NCBI GenBank assembly: GCA_003232725.1
Contig: QIJH01000252.1
Span: 1 to 33,861, forward strand
Direction of reading: 5' to 3'
Length of the DNA: 33,861 nt
Source: Chromatiaceae bacterium
Lineage (GTDB): Bacteria; Pseudomonadota; Gammaproteobacteria; SZUA-140
A model generated the notes under the pieces. It made no database searches and was not told where the DNA came from. It worked only from the letters and a program-made list of their open reading frames with translations. Positions 16,662 through 25,802 of the stretch are shown here, piece by piece (position 1 is the first letter of the stretch; each line of letters begins with the position of its first letter). Both the position numbers and the translations under genes were made by a program.

Positions 16662-17829
16662 TATCGAAATATAGATGTCCTTCGTTATACAGACGACAGA
16701 GTAATGCAGCATTATCAGGGCTGTCCAATAATACAGCCCACTCAGTCGCAATATGCATTCGTTGATCACATAGCAGATAGACAGCCCTTTTCATCTCGCT
16801 GCTGAGCGTTGTCAAAGTCCCAGCAACAAACAACAGCGTAGCGCTGCGCTGTTCAATGCAGGCAAATCGACTCAATTCACAGCGAAATAATGCCTCTCCT
16901 TGCCGAAAGCGCTTAACAAAAGCATCAATGCTCAGTGCCTTTGCATTTGGCTCGACCCGCTCATCACTTTTTGATTCCGTTACCACCTGACCAAACCAAC
17001 GTGCAAGATCATCATCGTTGACAGGAATACTATTAATGATATCGCGTACTCGCTGTAGCGATACAGCACTAATCTCACCAGGATGCTGCTGAAAGGAGAG
17101 ACCAGGATCTCGATAGTGTTTGACAGAGAGGCGCTGCTCTTCAGCGAGATAGTCAATAAAACTGGTAATCAAATCACACTCAGCAGGGGCACGAAAACCA
17201 ATAGAATAGGTCAGGCCATCGCCCAGTGCGACGCCATGATGAATCACACCCGGCGGCAAGTAGAGCATATCGCCCTCTTCCAGCTCCCAACATTGCTCTG
17301 CCTCAAAATGAGAGAGAATTTGAAGATCGATGCCGGCAATCAGATCACCATGGCAGACCTCTGCTGTCGATATTTGCCAACGTTTTCGCCCCAATCCTTG
17401 CAATAAAAAGACATCATATTGATCAACATGCGGCCCTACCGAACCATCAAGCGGTGAATAACTCACCATAACATCATCGATGCGCCAATTAGGAATAAAA
17501 CGAAATGACTCCAACAACTGTGCCAATTCTGGTACATATTTATGCACCTCTTGAATCAACAACGTCCAGTGACTTTCTGGCAACTCAGGAAAAATCGCCT
17601 CATCGAAAGGGCCATGACTCAGCTGCCATTTCGTATCGCCATCTCGCTCAAGAATAAGACGCGACTCAACCCCCTCTTCACAAGCCATGCCTGCAATCTC
17701 ATCGGGCAACAGTGGCGTTTTAAAACCAGGAAATGCCGCCTTAATCAGCAACGGTTTTTTTTGCCAGTATTGCGCTAAAAATGTCTCGGCACTCATCCCA
17801 TGTGGAAGCGGCAACGGAAATGGTTTCAC
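16654..17829 (-). CDS. roxA: Ribosomal protein uL16 3-hydroxylase, JmjC/cupin (RoxA-like)
   Basis: An about 391-residue Fe(II)/2-oxoglutarate oxygenase of the YcfD/RoxA family, which hydroxylates an arginine of ribosomal protein uL16. Shared blocks with YcfD are WQKKPLLIK, KWQLSHGPF, WRIDDVMVSYS, GPHVDQYDVFLLQG (iron ligands His and Asp near residues 134 and 136), and GDMLYLPPGVIHHG (second iron His). The C-terminal winged-helix part is present. The frame opens with GTG at 17835, but AGGCGG is better spaced for GTG 17829; an ATG 12 codons further in is also possible. Overlap with the GNAT start suggests an operon. Confidence 0.92.
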   Translation of the reverse strand: MKPFPLPLPHGMSAETFLAQYWQKKPLLIKAAFPGFKTPLLPDEIAGMACEEGVESRLILERDGDTKWQLSHGPFDEAIFPELPESHWTLLIQEVHKYVPELAQLLESFRFIPNWRIDDVMVSYSPLDGSVGPHVDQYDVFLLQGLGRKRWQISTAEVCHGDLIAGIDLQILSHFEAEQCWELEEGDMLYLPPGVIHHGVALGDGLTYSIGFRAPAECDLITSFIDYLAEEQRLSVKHYRDPGLSFQQHPGEISAVSLQRVRDIINSIPVNDDDLARWFGQVVTESKSDERVEPNAKALSIDAFVKRFRQGEALFRCELSRFACIEQRSATLLFVAGTLTTLSSEMKRAVYLLCDQRMHIATEWAVLLDSPDNAALLCRLYNEGHLYFDND

Positions 17830-17872
17830 AAACACCCCGCCTCGTTTAAATCAAGCCAGTCAGTCCAGTCGC

Positions 17873-19243
17873 TCATCGAATAACCTTATAGCAGGGGGTA
17901 TACACTGCACCCGGAAGTTTCATCCGTTGTTGAGCGACAAACGAGCTTAACAGCTCGTCCAGTCGCGCCATAATGTCAGCGTCACCACGGATCTCAAAAT
18001 GACCATGTTCTTCAATCGCTCGGATACCGTCGTCTTTTACATTACCCGCCACAATGCCAGAAAAGGCGCGCCGTAAATTGGCTGCTAGCAGATGACACGC
18101 CTGATTTTTATGCAGCGCAAGACTTTTCATGTTTTCATGGGTCGGTGAAAATGGGCGCTGGAATGCAGGCTCTATCTTCAACAACCAATTAAAATAATAG
18201 GCATCACGTTTTTCGACTCTATATTTGCGCACCTCTTCAATCCCGGCCAACATCTCACGTGCGACTTTAATCGGGTCATCAATAATAATTTGATAACGCG
18301 ACTGCGCCTCTGCACCCAGCGTGGCACTGATAAATTGATCAATCTGTTCAAAATATGCGCGCGCACTTTCTGGGCCGGTTAGAATCATCGGAAATGGCAT
18401 CTCTCTGTTTTCAGGGTGCAGTAAAATCCCCAGTAGATAGAGAATTTCTTCTGCGGTGCCCGCCCCCCCCGGAAAAACAACAATGCCATGCGCGGTGCGC
18501 ACAAATGCCTCAAGGCGCTTTTCGATATCAGGAAATATAACCAGATTATTGACGATCGGATTGGGCGATTCTGCCGCGATAATGCCCGGTTCTGTCAGAC
18601 CAATATACTGTCCATCCAAGATACGTTGCTTAGCATGACCAACAGCGGCCCCTTTCATTGGCCCTTTCATCGCACCCGGCCCACAGCCGGTACCGACATC
18701 AATGCCGCGCAGACCCATTTCATAACCGACGAGCTTGGTGTAGTCATATTCATGGCGACCGATCGAATGACCACCCCAGCACACCACTAAATTAGGCTTC
18801 GTTCGTGGGTGTAAAATGTTGGCATTGCGCAGGATGTGAAACACTGCGTTGGTGATCCCCTCGGAATCATTCAAATCAAAAGTCGGGTTATCCTGAATCT
18901 CATCGCTCACGTAAATAATATCGCGCAGTACCGCAAACAGATGCTCACTAATCCCTTTGATCATCTTGCCATCAACAAACGCGCTCGGCGGTGCATTTTT
19001 AACCGCTAGCTTAATGCCACGCTCCTGCTGTATCACGCGGATATCAAAATCCGGGTAGCGCTCCAGCAGCTCCTTGCCATCATCCAGATCACTACCGCAA
19101 TTTAACACCGCCAACGAACAGTTGCGAAACATTGTGTACAAACCACTTTGGCTTCGATCCAACAGTTTACTGACTTCAACTCTAGATAAAACATCCATGT
19201 GTCCTTGCGGGGTAATTCTTGCATCAATTACTTCATCACTCAT
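17873..19243 (-). CDS. ppnN: Pyrimidine/purine nucleotide 5'-monophosphate nucleosidase (PpnN/YgdH)
   Basis: A 456-residue LOG-family nucleosidase; the E. coli enzyme has 454. The N-terminal extension (MDVLSRVEVSKLLDRSQSGLY) and central catalytic Rossmann domain are present: GGHSIGRHEYDYT, GTGCGPGAMKGPMKGA, and the signature PGGAGTAEEI. The C-terminal domain ends LLSSFVAQQRMKLPGAVYTPCYK. PpnN cleaves nucleoside monophosphates to base and ribose 5-phosphate and is stimulated by (p)ppGpp in E. coli. The start is ATG 19243. It lies upstream of roxA on the same strand with a 43-bp gap. Confidence 0.96.
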   Translation of the reverse strand: MSDEVIDARITPQGHMDVLSRVEVSKLLDRSQSGLYTMFRNCSLAVLNCGSDLDDGKELLERYPDFDIRVIQQERGIKLAVKNAPPSAFVDGKMIKGISEHLFAVLRDIIYVSDEIQDNPTFDLNDSEGITNAVFHILRNANILHPRTKPNLVVCWGGHSIGRHEYDYTKLVGYEMGLRGIDVGTGCGPGAMKGPMKGAAVGHAKQRILDGQYIGLTEPGIIAAESPNPIVNNLVIFPDIEKRLEAFVRTAHGIVVFPGGAGTAEEILYLLGILLHPENREMPFPMILTGPESARAYFEQIDQFISATLGAEAQSRYQIIIDDPIKVAREMLAGIEEVRKYRVEKRDAYYFNWLLKIEPAFQRPFSPTHENMKSLALHKNQACHLLAANLRRAFSGIVAGNVKDDGIRAIEEHGHFEIRGDADIMARLDELLSSFVAQQRMKLPGAVYTPCYKVIR

Positions 19244-19402
19244 TACTAGTTACCTACTCACTCGTTATCCTGTTATTTAAAGTAGACGACCATCTCGCCC
19301 AAAGCTAAACTGCAATATACCCAATTCCAGCCCGTAATATGCTGTCAACACACTAAAACAGTTACCTTTTCTCTATTTTCATGATAAAGTCCGCATCCTG
19401 AG

Positions 19403-19408
19403 TATAAT
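19403..19408 (+). promoter_or_regulatory. Candidate -10 box of the small Cys-protein gene
   Basis: A consensus TATAAT lies 44 bp before the ATG at 19452. The -35 region 16-18 bp upstream is poor. Low weight as evidence on its own, but it matches a stand-alone gene with its own terminator. Confidence 0.45.
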
Positions 19409-19451
19409 GCTCAACTATTTTTTATTTCCGAAATCTAAAAGGTTTAATGCA

Positions 19452-19625
19452 ATGAACGTAGATCAGCATTTGAAAGTAGCACAGTGGCACATCGAACAGG
19501 CAAGAATGCACGCAACCGAAGAAGGTTACAGTTGTGGTTGCCCTGCAAATGCCCATGACCAGAAAGCAATTGAAGCAGTAGAGTCTGGATTGATCGAAGA
19601 AGAAAAAGCTTGCGCGACCAGCTAA
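19452..19625 (+). CDS. Small conserved-looking protein with Cys-Gly-Cys motif
   Basis: A 57-residue acidic helical protein, MNVDQHLKVAQWHIEQAR then a YSCGCPANAHD turn and an ESGLIEEEKACATS tail. Three cysteines (C-G-C and one near the end) and three histidines suggest a possible metal or redox site. AAAAGG lies 9 nt before ATG 19452; the longer frame from 19407 has no signal. It has its own -10-like box and a strong terminator, which supports a real gene. No family is recognised. Confidence 0.65.
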   Translation: MNVDQHLKVAQWHIEQARMHATEEGYSCGCPANAHDQKAIEAVESGLIEEEKACATS

Positions 19626-19664
19626 GCTAAATACAGATTCAGGATATTTTCCTGAACAGTATTT

Positions 19665-19693
19665 AAAAGCCCGCCCTTTTCGGCGGGTTTTTT
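19665..19693 (+). terminator. Terminator after the small Cys-protein gene
   Basis: CCCGCC (19670-19675) pairs with GGCGGG (19682-19687), extended by AAAAG/TTTTT, followed by a T run. It abuts the stop of the convergent globin gene and could serve both. Confidence 0.92.
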
Positions 19694-20075
19694 ATGATTG
19701 CTCGTTTCGCATATGATCAGCTGTATTCCACAACGACTGTTTGAGATGATCTCGCAGCAGCGAATCGAGCGCCATTTCATCCAGTGCCTGTGACATGCAT
19801 AACATCCACGCATCACGCTCCGCCTCGCCAATCGAAAAAGGCAGATGACGTGCGCGCAGACGCGGATGGCCATATTGTTCAATATAGAGCCCTGGCCCAC
19901 CCAACCAGCCAGAAAGAAACATAAAGAGTTTATCGCGCGAGCCATCCAGCTTTTTTGCGTGCATCTTTCGAATAACCACCGCCTCCGGCAGGCTGTCCAT
20001 CAGATCATAAAAACGATCCACCAGGCGGCGTACACCTTGCTCACCGCCCAGTCGTTCATAATGGGAAATTTGCAT
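19692..20075 (-). CDS. Group II truncated hemoglobin
   Basis: A 127-residue 2-on-2 globin. It starts ISHYERLGGEQGVRRLVDRFYDLMD (Tyr B10). It has GWLGGPGLYIEQYGHPRLRARHLPF with the proximal histidine in RARH, and DAWM with the group II tryptophan at G8. Family members bind O2, NO or sulfide, and some work in oxidative or nitrosative defence. The start is ATG 20075. It lies downstream of pstS on the same strand with a 138-bp gap, so a phosphate link is not implied. Confidence 0.93.
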   Translation of the reverse strand: MQISHYERLGGEQGVRRLVDRFYDLMDSLPEAVVIRKMHAKKLDGSRDKLFMFLSGWLGGPGLYIEQYGHPRLRARHLPFSIGEAERDAWMLCMSQALDEMALDSLLRDHLKQSLWNTADHMRNEQS

Positions 20076-20213
20076 TACATCTTCTCTCGCACGGCTATCA
20101 CTAAAAGTAAGATTCTACCTTAAAAGCCACCCACACTCCCCTGTTCACTTCCCCAAAATTAAAAACCCCAGCAAAACTTGGTGAGGTTTCTCAATTAACA
20201 ATACGTTCAGTAG

Positions 20214-21191
20214 TTAGTCCATTTGAGCCAATGCACGCGTAACCACTTTAGCCGACAGTGGAATATAACCATCTTTTACCACCACTTCCTGACCAATTTT
20301 AGACAGAACCATTTTGAAAAACTCTCTTTCTAACGGCTGCAATGGTTTGTTGGGATGTTTATTCACATAAACATAAAGGAAGCGAGACAGTGGGTACTTA
20401 CCGCTCGCTGCATTTTCAGGTGTGGCATCGACAAATGGCTTGCCTGGTTTTTTAGCCACTGCAATTGCTTTGACACTTGACGTCTTATAACCAATACCCG
20501 AGTAACCGATACCATTAATTGAAGAACTCACCGACTGCACCACTGAAGCAGAACCAGGCTGCTCATTGACGTTATTTTTGAAATCGCCTTTACACAACCC
20601 TTTCTTCTTAAAGTAACCGTAGGTGCCTGACACTGAGTTGCGACCATAAAGCTGCATTTTACGATTTGCCCATGTCCCTTTAAGCCCTAACTGACCCCAG
20701 CTAGTAATGTCTTGCTTACCTTTACATTTACGGGTTGAAGAAAAGATAGCATCGATATCAGCAATGCTCATCTCTTCAATCGGATTATCTTTATGTACAT
20801 AAATGGCTAACGCATCGATCGCAACAGGTATCGCCATTGGTTTATAACCGTGGCGCTTCTCGAATGACTGAAGCTCTTTACCCTTCATCTTGCGACTCAT
20901 CGGCCCCATGTTAGAAGTGCCTTCAGTGAGTGCGGGTGGCGCAGTTGAAGAACCTGCTGCTTGAATCTGAATATTCACATTGGGGTAAAAACGCTTATAC
21001 TCTTCAGCCCACAGGGTCATCAGGTTGGCCAGCGTATCAGAACCCACGCTAGAAAGATTACCAGAGACGCCACTGGCACGCTCATAAACAGGTAGATTTG
21101 GGTCAAGCTTGGCACCCGCCGCCATGATTGTTGAAGTGACAGTGGCGGCCATCAAACCAGCCAGTGCAATCGAGAGAGTCTTGAGTTTCAT
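20214..21191 (-). CDS. pstS: Phosphate ABC transporter periplasmic binding protein
   Basis: A 325-residue PstS-like protein. Signal peptide about residues 1-24 (cleavage after IMA). Phosphate-binding blocks are [35 protein letters not shown] and [12 protein letters not shown]. It captures phosphate for the PstCAB transporter, whose genes are not in the window. AGGAGC lies 10 nt before the ATG. Four PhoB half-sites are upstream and phoBR lies immediately before it, so induction on phosphate starvation is expected. Confidence 0.94.
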   Translation of the reverse strand: MKLKTLSIALAGLMAATVTSTIMAAGAKLDPNLPVYERASGVSGNLSSVGSDTLANLMTLWAEEYKRFYPNVNIQIQAAGSSTAPPALTEGTSNMGPMSRKMKGKELQSFEKRHGYKPMAIPVAIDALAIYVHKDNPIEEMSIADIDAIFSSTRKCKGKQDITSWGQLGLKGTWANRKMQLYGRNSVSGTYGYFKKKGLCKGDFKNNVNEQPGSASVVQSVSSSINGIGYSGIGYKTSSVKAIAVAKKPGKPFVDATPENAASGKYPLSRFLYVYVNKHPNKPLQPLEREFFKMVLSKIGQEVVVKDGYIPLSAKVVTRALAQMD

Positions 21192-21275
21192 TAAATATTG
21201 CTCCTAATGTGAATCTTATTAGTCTGGAATTTAAAATCAGTGTCAAAGCAGATACGATCATTATTCTGTAGATTG

Positions 21276-21315
21276 ATGTCAATGATATGAAAGCTTCATG
21301 ACAATTTCATGACAG
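21276..21315 (-). promoter_or_regulatory. Tandem Pho boxes upstream of pstS
   Basis: Read on the minus strand, four heptamers with 11-bp period: CTGTCAT, TTGTCAT, CTTTCAT, TTGACAT, separated by 4-nt AT-rich linkers. This matches two adjacent PhoB boxes (consensus CTGTCAT repeated every 11 bp). Distance to the pstS ATG is 85 bp. Confidence 0.88.
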
Positions 21316-21328
21316 ATGAGGAATAACG

Positions 21329-22633
21329 CTACTTTTCAGGGTCATAAATACGATCCGCCGGAAAATAACAACAAAATTCACTGCCGTGCTCAACGCGACT
21401 CGTGATTTTCAACTTAGCCCCATGACGATCTAACACATGCTTAACAATCGCTAACCCCAGACCGGTACCACCACTGGCACGCGAACGACCTGCATCGACC
21501 CGGTAAAAACGCTCTGTCAGGCGCTGAATATGGTGCGGTGCAATCCCGATACCCTCATCCTTGACGCAAAAATAGACCCCCTCTTCTCGCTGTTGGCAGG
21601 TAATCAAAATAAGCCCACCCGCTGGAGAATAACAAATCGCATTCGCTACCAGATTAGAGAATGCACTATGCAGCTCTTTTTCATCACCCATCAACCAAAG
21701 TGAAGAGGGGGTATCTAGCTTAATTTCATGAGCATCCGCACTCAAAACGCTCGCTTCAACATAAATCGTCGATAACATAGCAGACAGAGAAACTGGATAG
21801 TGATCACGTTTATTATCTTCTGTTTCCAACCGTGAGATCATCAACAGATCATCAACAATGCTTAGCATACGTATATTATGTTGCTGCATATGACCAAGAG
21901 AGCGCCGCCAAGTCTCTAATGTCTCACTATCATCTGCATCGGCCAGACTTTCCAACGAGCCGGTCAATACCGTCAATGGCGTACGCAGTTCATGAGAGAC
22001 ATTGGCGACAAAGTCCTTGCGCATATTTTCCAGTTTTTTGATGCGAGTGATATCGCGTGCGATCAACAGATTCTGGTTTTTTCCACCATAGGGCACGATG
22101 TTGATCTCAAGCATCATCGTTTCATCGGCGGGTGAAGATACCTCAAGTGAACTACTGAAATCCTCTTGTGTCAGGTATGCCGCAAATGAGGGATGCCGCA
22201 CCAGATTAATCAATCGCTGCCCAATATCATTCGCTGTACTTAAGCCCAGATAATGAGCAGCAGCAGCATTGAACCACTCAATTTCACCTGTGGCATGCAA
22301 CACAACCGCCGCATCAGGCAGGGCCGAGGTAGACTCTTTAAAACGACTAATCACATTTGCCAGACGACGCTTACTCTTTCGGTTTCGCTCGCGCATACGA
22401 TAAATATGGTAGTAAAGCTCTCCCCAAACGCCATTACCGATAGGCGGCATCGCACTACCACCTTTCCGCAGCCATTTTTCAAGACGCACTAAATTGGCAA
22501 CATGCCAACAAAGAAAGCCAAACATTGAAACCAAGGTCACCACTAACAACTCACCCATTAACAGGCCTAGCAACAGTGTCATAATAACAAGGGCAATCAA
22601 ACGCCTGATTTCAGATGTCCAGGGATTTAACAA
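21329..22633 (-). CDS. phoR: Phosphate regulon sensor histidine kinase PhoR
   Basis: A 434-residue membrane kinase. Two N-terminal transmembrane segments (about residues 10-48), a charged linker, a PAS domain (ALPDAAVVLHATGEIEWFN onward), HisKA with phospho-acceptor His214 in ANVSHELRTPL, and the HATPase N box (FSNLVANAICYSP), G1 (VKDEGIGIA) and G2 (ASGGTGLGLAIVKHV). It phosphorylates PhoB under phosphate limitation. The start is a TTG at 22633, 3 nt after the phoB stop, with AAAGG at suitable distance; an ATG 17 codons in would cut the first membrane segment. Confidence 0.96.
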   Translation of the reverse strand: MLNPWTSEIRRLIALVIMTLLLGLLMGELLVVTLVSMFGFLCWHVANLVRLEKWLRKGGSAMPPIGNGVWGELYYHIYRMRERNRKSKRRLANVISRFKESTSALPDAAVVLHATGEIEWFNAAAAHYLGLSTANDIGQRLINLVRHPSFAAYLTQEDFSSSLEVSSPADETMMLEINIVPYGGKNQNLLIARDITRIKKLENMRKDFVANVSHELRTPLTVLTGSLESLADADDSETLETWRRSLGHMQQHNIRMLSIVDDLLMISRLETEDNKRDHYPVSLSAMLSTIYVEASVLSADAHEIKLDTPSSLWLMGDEKELHSAFSNLVANAICYSPAGGLILITCQQREEGVYFCVKDEGIGIAPHHIQRLTERFYRVDAGRSRASGGTGLGLAIVKHVLDRHGAKLKITSRVEHGSEFCCYFPADRIYDPEK

Positions 22634-22636
22634 GCA

Positions 22637-23326
22637 TCAGACCTTTGTTGAAAAGCGATAGCCAGCACTGCGCACCGTCTGTACATAGCGCTCATGCCCT
22701 GAAGGGGTCAATGCCTTTCGCAAGCGTCGAATATGCACATCAACGGTGCGCTCCTCAACATAGACATTGCTCCCCCATACTCTATCGAGCAATTGACCAC
22801 GACTATAGACGCGCTCTGGGTGTGTCATAAAAAAGTGTAATAAACGATACTCTGTTGGCCCCAGTTCTAGTGACTCATCATTCACCATAATACGGTGACT
22901 GGCCGTATCAAGCACCAGGCCATCCACTTCTATCGTTTCATTTTCTACCTGTGGTGATGTTCTACGCAGCACAGCTTTAATTCTGGCAATTAACTCACGC
23001 GGTGAAAATGGCTTAGTAATGTAGTCATCCGCACCGGCATCCAGCCCACTTATTTTATCAGACTCGCCACCCTTTGCCGTCAGCATGATAATGGGAATAT
23101 GGGAGGTTAACTCTTCCTTCTTAATCCGTCGAGCAAACTCCATACCGCTAGCACCGGGCAACATCCAGTCAAGCAATACCAACGCTGGCTGTGTGTCGCC
23201 CAGCAACCTCATCGCCTCTTCAGCATCTTCAGCTTTGATCACCTCAAAATTAGCCCTTATCAGCGCCACTTCAATCATTTCACTGATTGCAGGCTCATCC
23301 TCAACAATTAAAATCTTCGCAGCCAT
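22637..23326 (-). CDS. phoB: Phosphate regulon response regulator PhoB
   Basis: A 229-residue OmpR-family regulator. Receiver: [10 protein letters not shown], phospho-acceptor Asp53 in [13 protein letters not shown], and MLTAKG. C-terminal winged helix: [29 protein letters not shown] and [16 protein letters not shown]. PhoB binds Pho boxes such as those before pstS. The ATG at 23326 is chosen over the TTG one codon upstream. No good Pho box was found before phoB itself. Confidence 0.97.
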   Translation of the reverse strand: MAAKILIVEDEPAISEMIEVALIRANFEVIKAEDAEEAMRLLGDTQPALVLLDWMLPGASGMEFARRIKKEELTSHIPIIMLTAKGGESDKISGLDAGADDYITKPFSPRELIARIKAVLRRTSPQVENETIEVDGLVLDTASHRIMVNDESLELGPTEYRLLHFFMTHPERVYSRGQLLDRVWGSNVYVEERTVDVHIRRLRKALTPSGHERYVQTVRSAGYRFSTKV

Positions 23327-23454
23327 CAATAATCCACTTCAATAATCGGTTCACTAGAATATAAGATTAAAACGAACAATTGTTACAACCATATTACATG
23401 GCGACAATCAGTCCCGTTGCAGTAGATTTTCTCTTTAAAAGACAATGAATTAAC

Positions 23455-23621
23455 ATATGGGCACCTCTATTAATTCTGGGCGTAGCAGATTGAATTCAAA
23501 ATTCGTTACATCAAGGCGTCAATAGCAGGTAATACCCAAGGGGGCACACAAATTGATAACGCTGATGGTGCGGATTTGGAATTTAAGCTGCGCGTTCATG
23601 AATTAATAGAGGTGCCCATAT
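23455..23621. mobile_element. MITE-like element C with perfect 22-bp inverted ends
   Basis: A 167-bp element. ATATGGGCACCTCTATTAATTC (23455-23476, 22 bp) recurs as its exact reverse complement at 23600-23621. The interior is non-coding. Only one copy is in the window. Target duplication is unclear; the flanks are AT-rich. It is inserted between phoB and the porin gene, and its right end closes a short minus-strand frame. Confidence 0.8.
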
Positions 23622-23691
23622 ATATAATACCACCTTTGCGCGCCTCAGCGCCAAGCGCCGCCTGACCAGGAACAACCATCGTTAATTTCAT
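23605..23691 (-). pseudogene. Short 5' gene remnant cut by element C (tentative)
   Basis: From ATG 23691 a 28-codon frame (MKLTMVVPGQAALGAEARKG, then GIIYGHLY) ends at a TAA inside the right inverted repeat of element C. The composition (GC-rich, Ala/Gly) differs from the AT-rich surroundings. It faintly resembles the segment of P-type ATPases that ends in ARKGILIKGG, but that is weak. It may be a coincidental frame. Confidence 0.2.
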
Positions 23692-23774
23692 AATCAGATA
23701 AACCTGACATTCCATTTCAATACATCCCTATTTCAATACCATCCCGACATACGCCCAGCGCTACAGACGTGAAA

Positions 23775-23792
23775 ATGTCATATTTTATTCAC
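23775..23792 (+). promoter_or_regulatory. Weak Pho-box-like repeat before the porin gene
   Basis: ATGTCAT (23775-23781) is followed 4 nt later by TATTCAC, keeping the TCA cores 11 bp apart. The second half-site is poor. Confidence 0.25.
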
Positions 23793-23897
23793 AATTTCAC
23801 AACGTTTTTGTAAGAAAACAACCACATAATCCTTCCCAGTTACGTAACAGCGCATTAGACCATCACAAAGCAATCAAATACTCGAGGGAGTTACTCA

Positions 23898-24848
23898 ATG
23901 AAAAACTATCTGCCACTACTGCTTTCATCAGCGCTTGTTTTACCTGTTGCAGCGCATGCAAAGGGCCCTGTCGATGGAAAGGTCTACGGCAAAATCAATG
24001 CGGCAGTACTGAGTGCCGATAACAAAGGTGTTTCCGATACCTATGTAGAAAGCCATGCATCACGCCTGGGTTTCAAAGGAAAAACAGCGCTTGATAATGG
24101 TGTGTCTATTATTTACACACTTGAGTACGAAATTAATCCAACAGAAAAAAACGCTTCAAAAGCAGGTTCATCTGACACAACAATATTCAAACAACGTAAC
24201 GCAATCGTTGGTCTTGAAACCGTGGCAGGCACCATCGTGATGGGTACCCACGATACACCAATGAAAATGGCTCAGGGTAAAATTGACCTATTCAATGACC
24301 TGACCTATGGCGACATCAAAAATGTTGTGCTCGGTGAAGAGCGTGTCAATGACATTGTGATGTACCGATCTCCAGAGTTTAAGGGCTTTGCGTTCAACGC
24401 GGCAGTTACTCAAGATGAAGATACAACGACTAAAGACGATGGCATTTCGCTTTCTGTAACCTACAAAGGCATTAAAAACCTTTACCTCGCTGTGGCGCTT
24501 GATAGCGAAATAGACAAAACAGATGCAACGCGCCTTGTGGTTCAATACAAACTCAATGATCTAACCGTCGGTGCGCTACTCAACGCTTCACAAGCCGCTA
24601 ACACGCCAGAATCAAAAGAAGAAAGCAGCACAGTCATCAGTGCTTCTTACAAAATCAATCACTGGAAAGTAAAAGCACAATTCGGTTCGGGCGATGAAAA
24701 AAGTAAAGGACTAGAGCAAGTTGCCTTCGGTATTGATTATAAGCTGGGCAAAAAATCTAAGCTCTATTTCTACAGCGCATCACTTAAGAATGATGACAAT
24801 AGCACTGACAAAAGCGCTAACGGGCTAGGTATTGAGCATAAATTCTAG
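23898..24848 (+). CDS. Outer membrane general porin
   Basis: A 316-residue Gram-negative porin. Signal peptide about residues 1-21 (cleavage after AHA). It begins GKVYGKINAAVLS, has SRLGFKGKTALDNGVSIIYTLEYEI and GLETVAGTIVMGTHDTP (strand and loop 3 features of 16-stranded porins), and ends in the C-terminal phenylalanine (GLGIEHKF) needed for BAM recognition. GAGGGAG is 8 nt before the ATG. Solute specificity cannot be read. A nearby phoB and a weak Pho-like repeat make phosphate control possible but unproven. Confidence 0.93.
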   Translation: MKNYLPLLLSSALVLPVAAHAKGPVDGKVYGKINAAVLSADNKGVSDTYVESHASRLGFKGKTALDNGVSIIYTLEYEINPTEKNASKAGSSDTTIFKQRNAIVGLETVAGTIVMGTHDTPMKMAQGKIDLFNDLTYGDIKNVVLGEERVNDIVMYRSPEFKGFAFNAAVTQDEDTTTKDDGISLSVTYKGIKNLYLAVALDSEIDKTDATRLVVQYKLNDLTVGALLNASQAANTPESKEESSTVISASYKINHWKVKAQFGSGDEKSKGLEQVAFGIDYKLGKKSKLYFYSASLKNDDNSTDKSANGLGIEHKF

Positions 24849-24917
24849 GTTAAAGGCAGTAAAAGAGTGTCAGGTGAGACTTTTTCCGGGCATTTATTTT
24901 CCCCGTGTTTTTTTATC

Positions 24918-25802
24918 CTACTGACAGATCCCAATTGAACCCTCCGCACAAACACGGCCATCACGCCAAATCGCCTTATCAAGCTTGACACCATTAAAAC
25001 TCGTCCCCAGCAGATTTGCACCACCAAAATCGGCGTACGAAAGATCAGCCCCATCAAACACAGCCCCTTCAAGATCAGCCCCACTCAGATTGGCACCGAC
25101 AAGCGTTGCCTGCCTAACGTCCGCATCATTTAATAGTCCGGCGCTAAGATTAGAAAAAGAGAGGTTTGCGCCCATCAACTGACTACCACGCAGATCAGCC
25201 CGAGAGAGATTCATATTTTTCATTAGCGCACCGCTCAAATCTACATTAGGAAGCCGCGCAGCTGCCATCTGGCAGTTACTCCAGTTCACTTTTGGTGAGG
25301 CACTCACAGTGCAATCAATGCCACCCACCTCTGGCTCAGGAGAGTTAAGGTAAATCATCACTCCCATCGCTGCCAGTAATGAAAATGTAACGCACCCCAC
25401 CAGCATCCGATTCAGCGGGTTTTTCTCATTCAGACCGGACGCCACAGCACTAACAGCCTCGCCCCCATCTAATACAGTTACCTCAACAGAATCACCGTCT
25501 ATCTCAGTCAGTAATGGCAGATAACGAGACTCATTTCTGCTCAGCTCGCGTTGTCTCTCCCACTGTTTCCGAGCCATTAGCTGCTGCCGCTGAAATGCAT
25601 CATCCGATGCATCCTGGAGCATCAAAGGCAATAGCTGTGGAAATTCAGAAGAAAATTGCCACTTTTTACGGTCCTGACTAAGTTCGTCATTTTTCTTGAT
25701 ACGCCCGTGTAGTAGGTAATGCGCTATCTTGGCTTCTGTAAACGGCCCTCGAATAACCTCGCCACGACGGATATACCACTGCTCTGATACTGATGAATTC
25801 AT
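24918..25802 (-). CDS. GYF-domain and pentapeptide-repeat membrane protein
   Basis: A 294-residue protein with an N-terminal GYF_2-like domain (QWYIRRGEVIRGPFTEAKI, residues 8-26). A charged linker and one transmembrane segment (about residues 134-152, VGCVTFSLLAAMGVMIYL) follow. The C-terminal half is about 15 pentapeptide repeats of A(D/N)LXX type (for example ADLRGSQLMGANLSFSNLS), predicted to form a right-handed quadrilateral beta-helix. Topology predicts the repeats outside the cytoplasm, where a C-x-C-x-x pair of cysteines (DCTVS, NCQMA) could form a disulfide. Function is unknown. Confidence 0.85.
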   Translation of the reverse strand: MNSSVSEQWYIRRGEVIRGPFTEAKIAHYLLHGRIKKNDELSQDRKKWQFSSEFPQLLPLMLQDASDDAFQRQQLMARKQWERQRELSRNESRYLPLLTEIDGDSVEVTVLDGGEAVSAVASGLNEKNPLNRMLVGCVTFSLLAAMGVMIYLNSPEPEVGGIDCTVSASPKVNWSNCQMAAARLPNVDLSGALMKNMNLSRADLRGSQLMGANLSFSNLSAGLLNDADVRQATLVGANLSGADLEGAVFDGADLSYADFGGANLLGTSFNGVKLDKAIWRDGRVCAEGSIGICQ

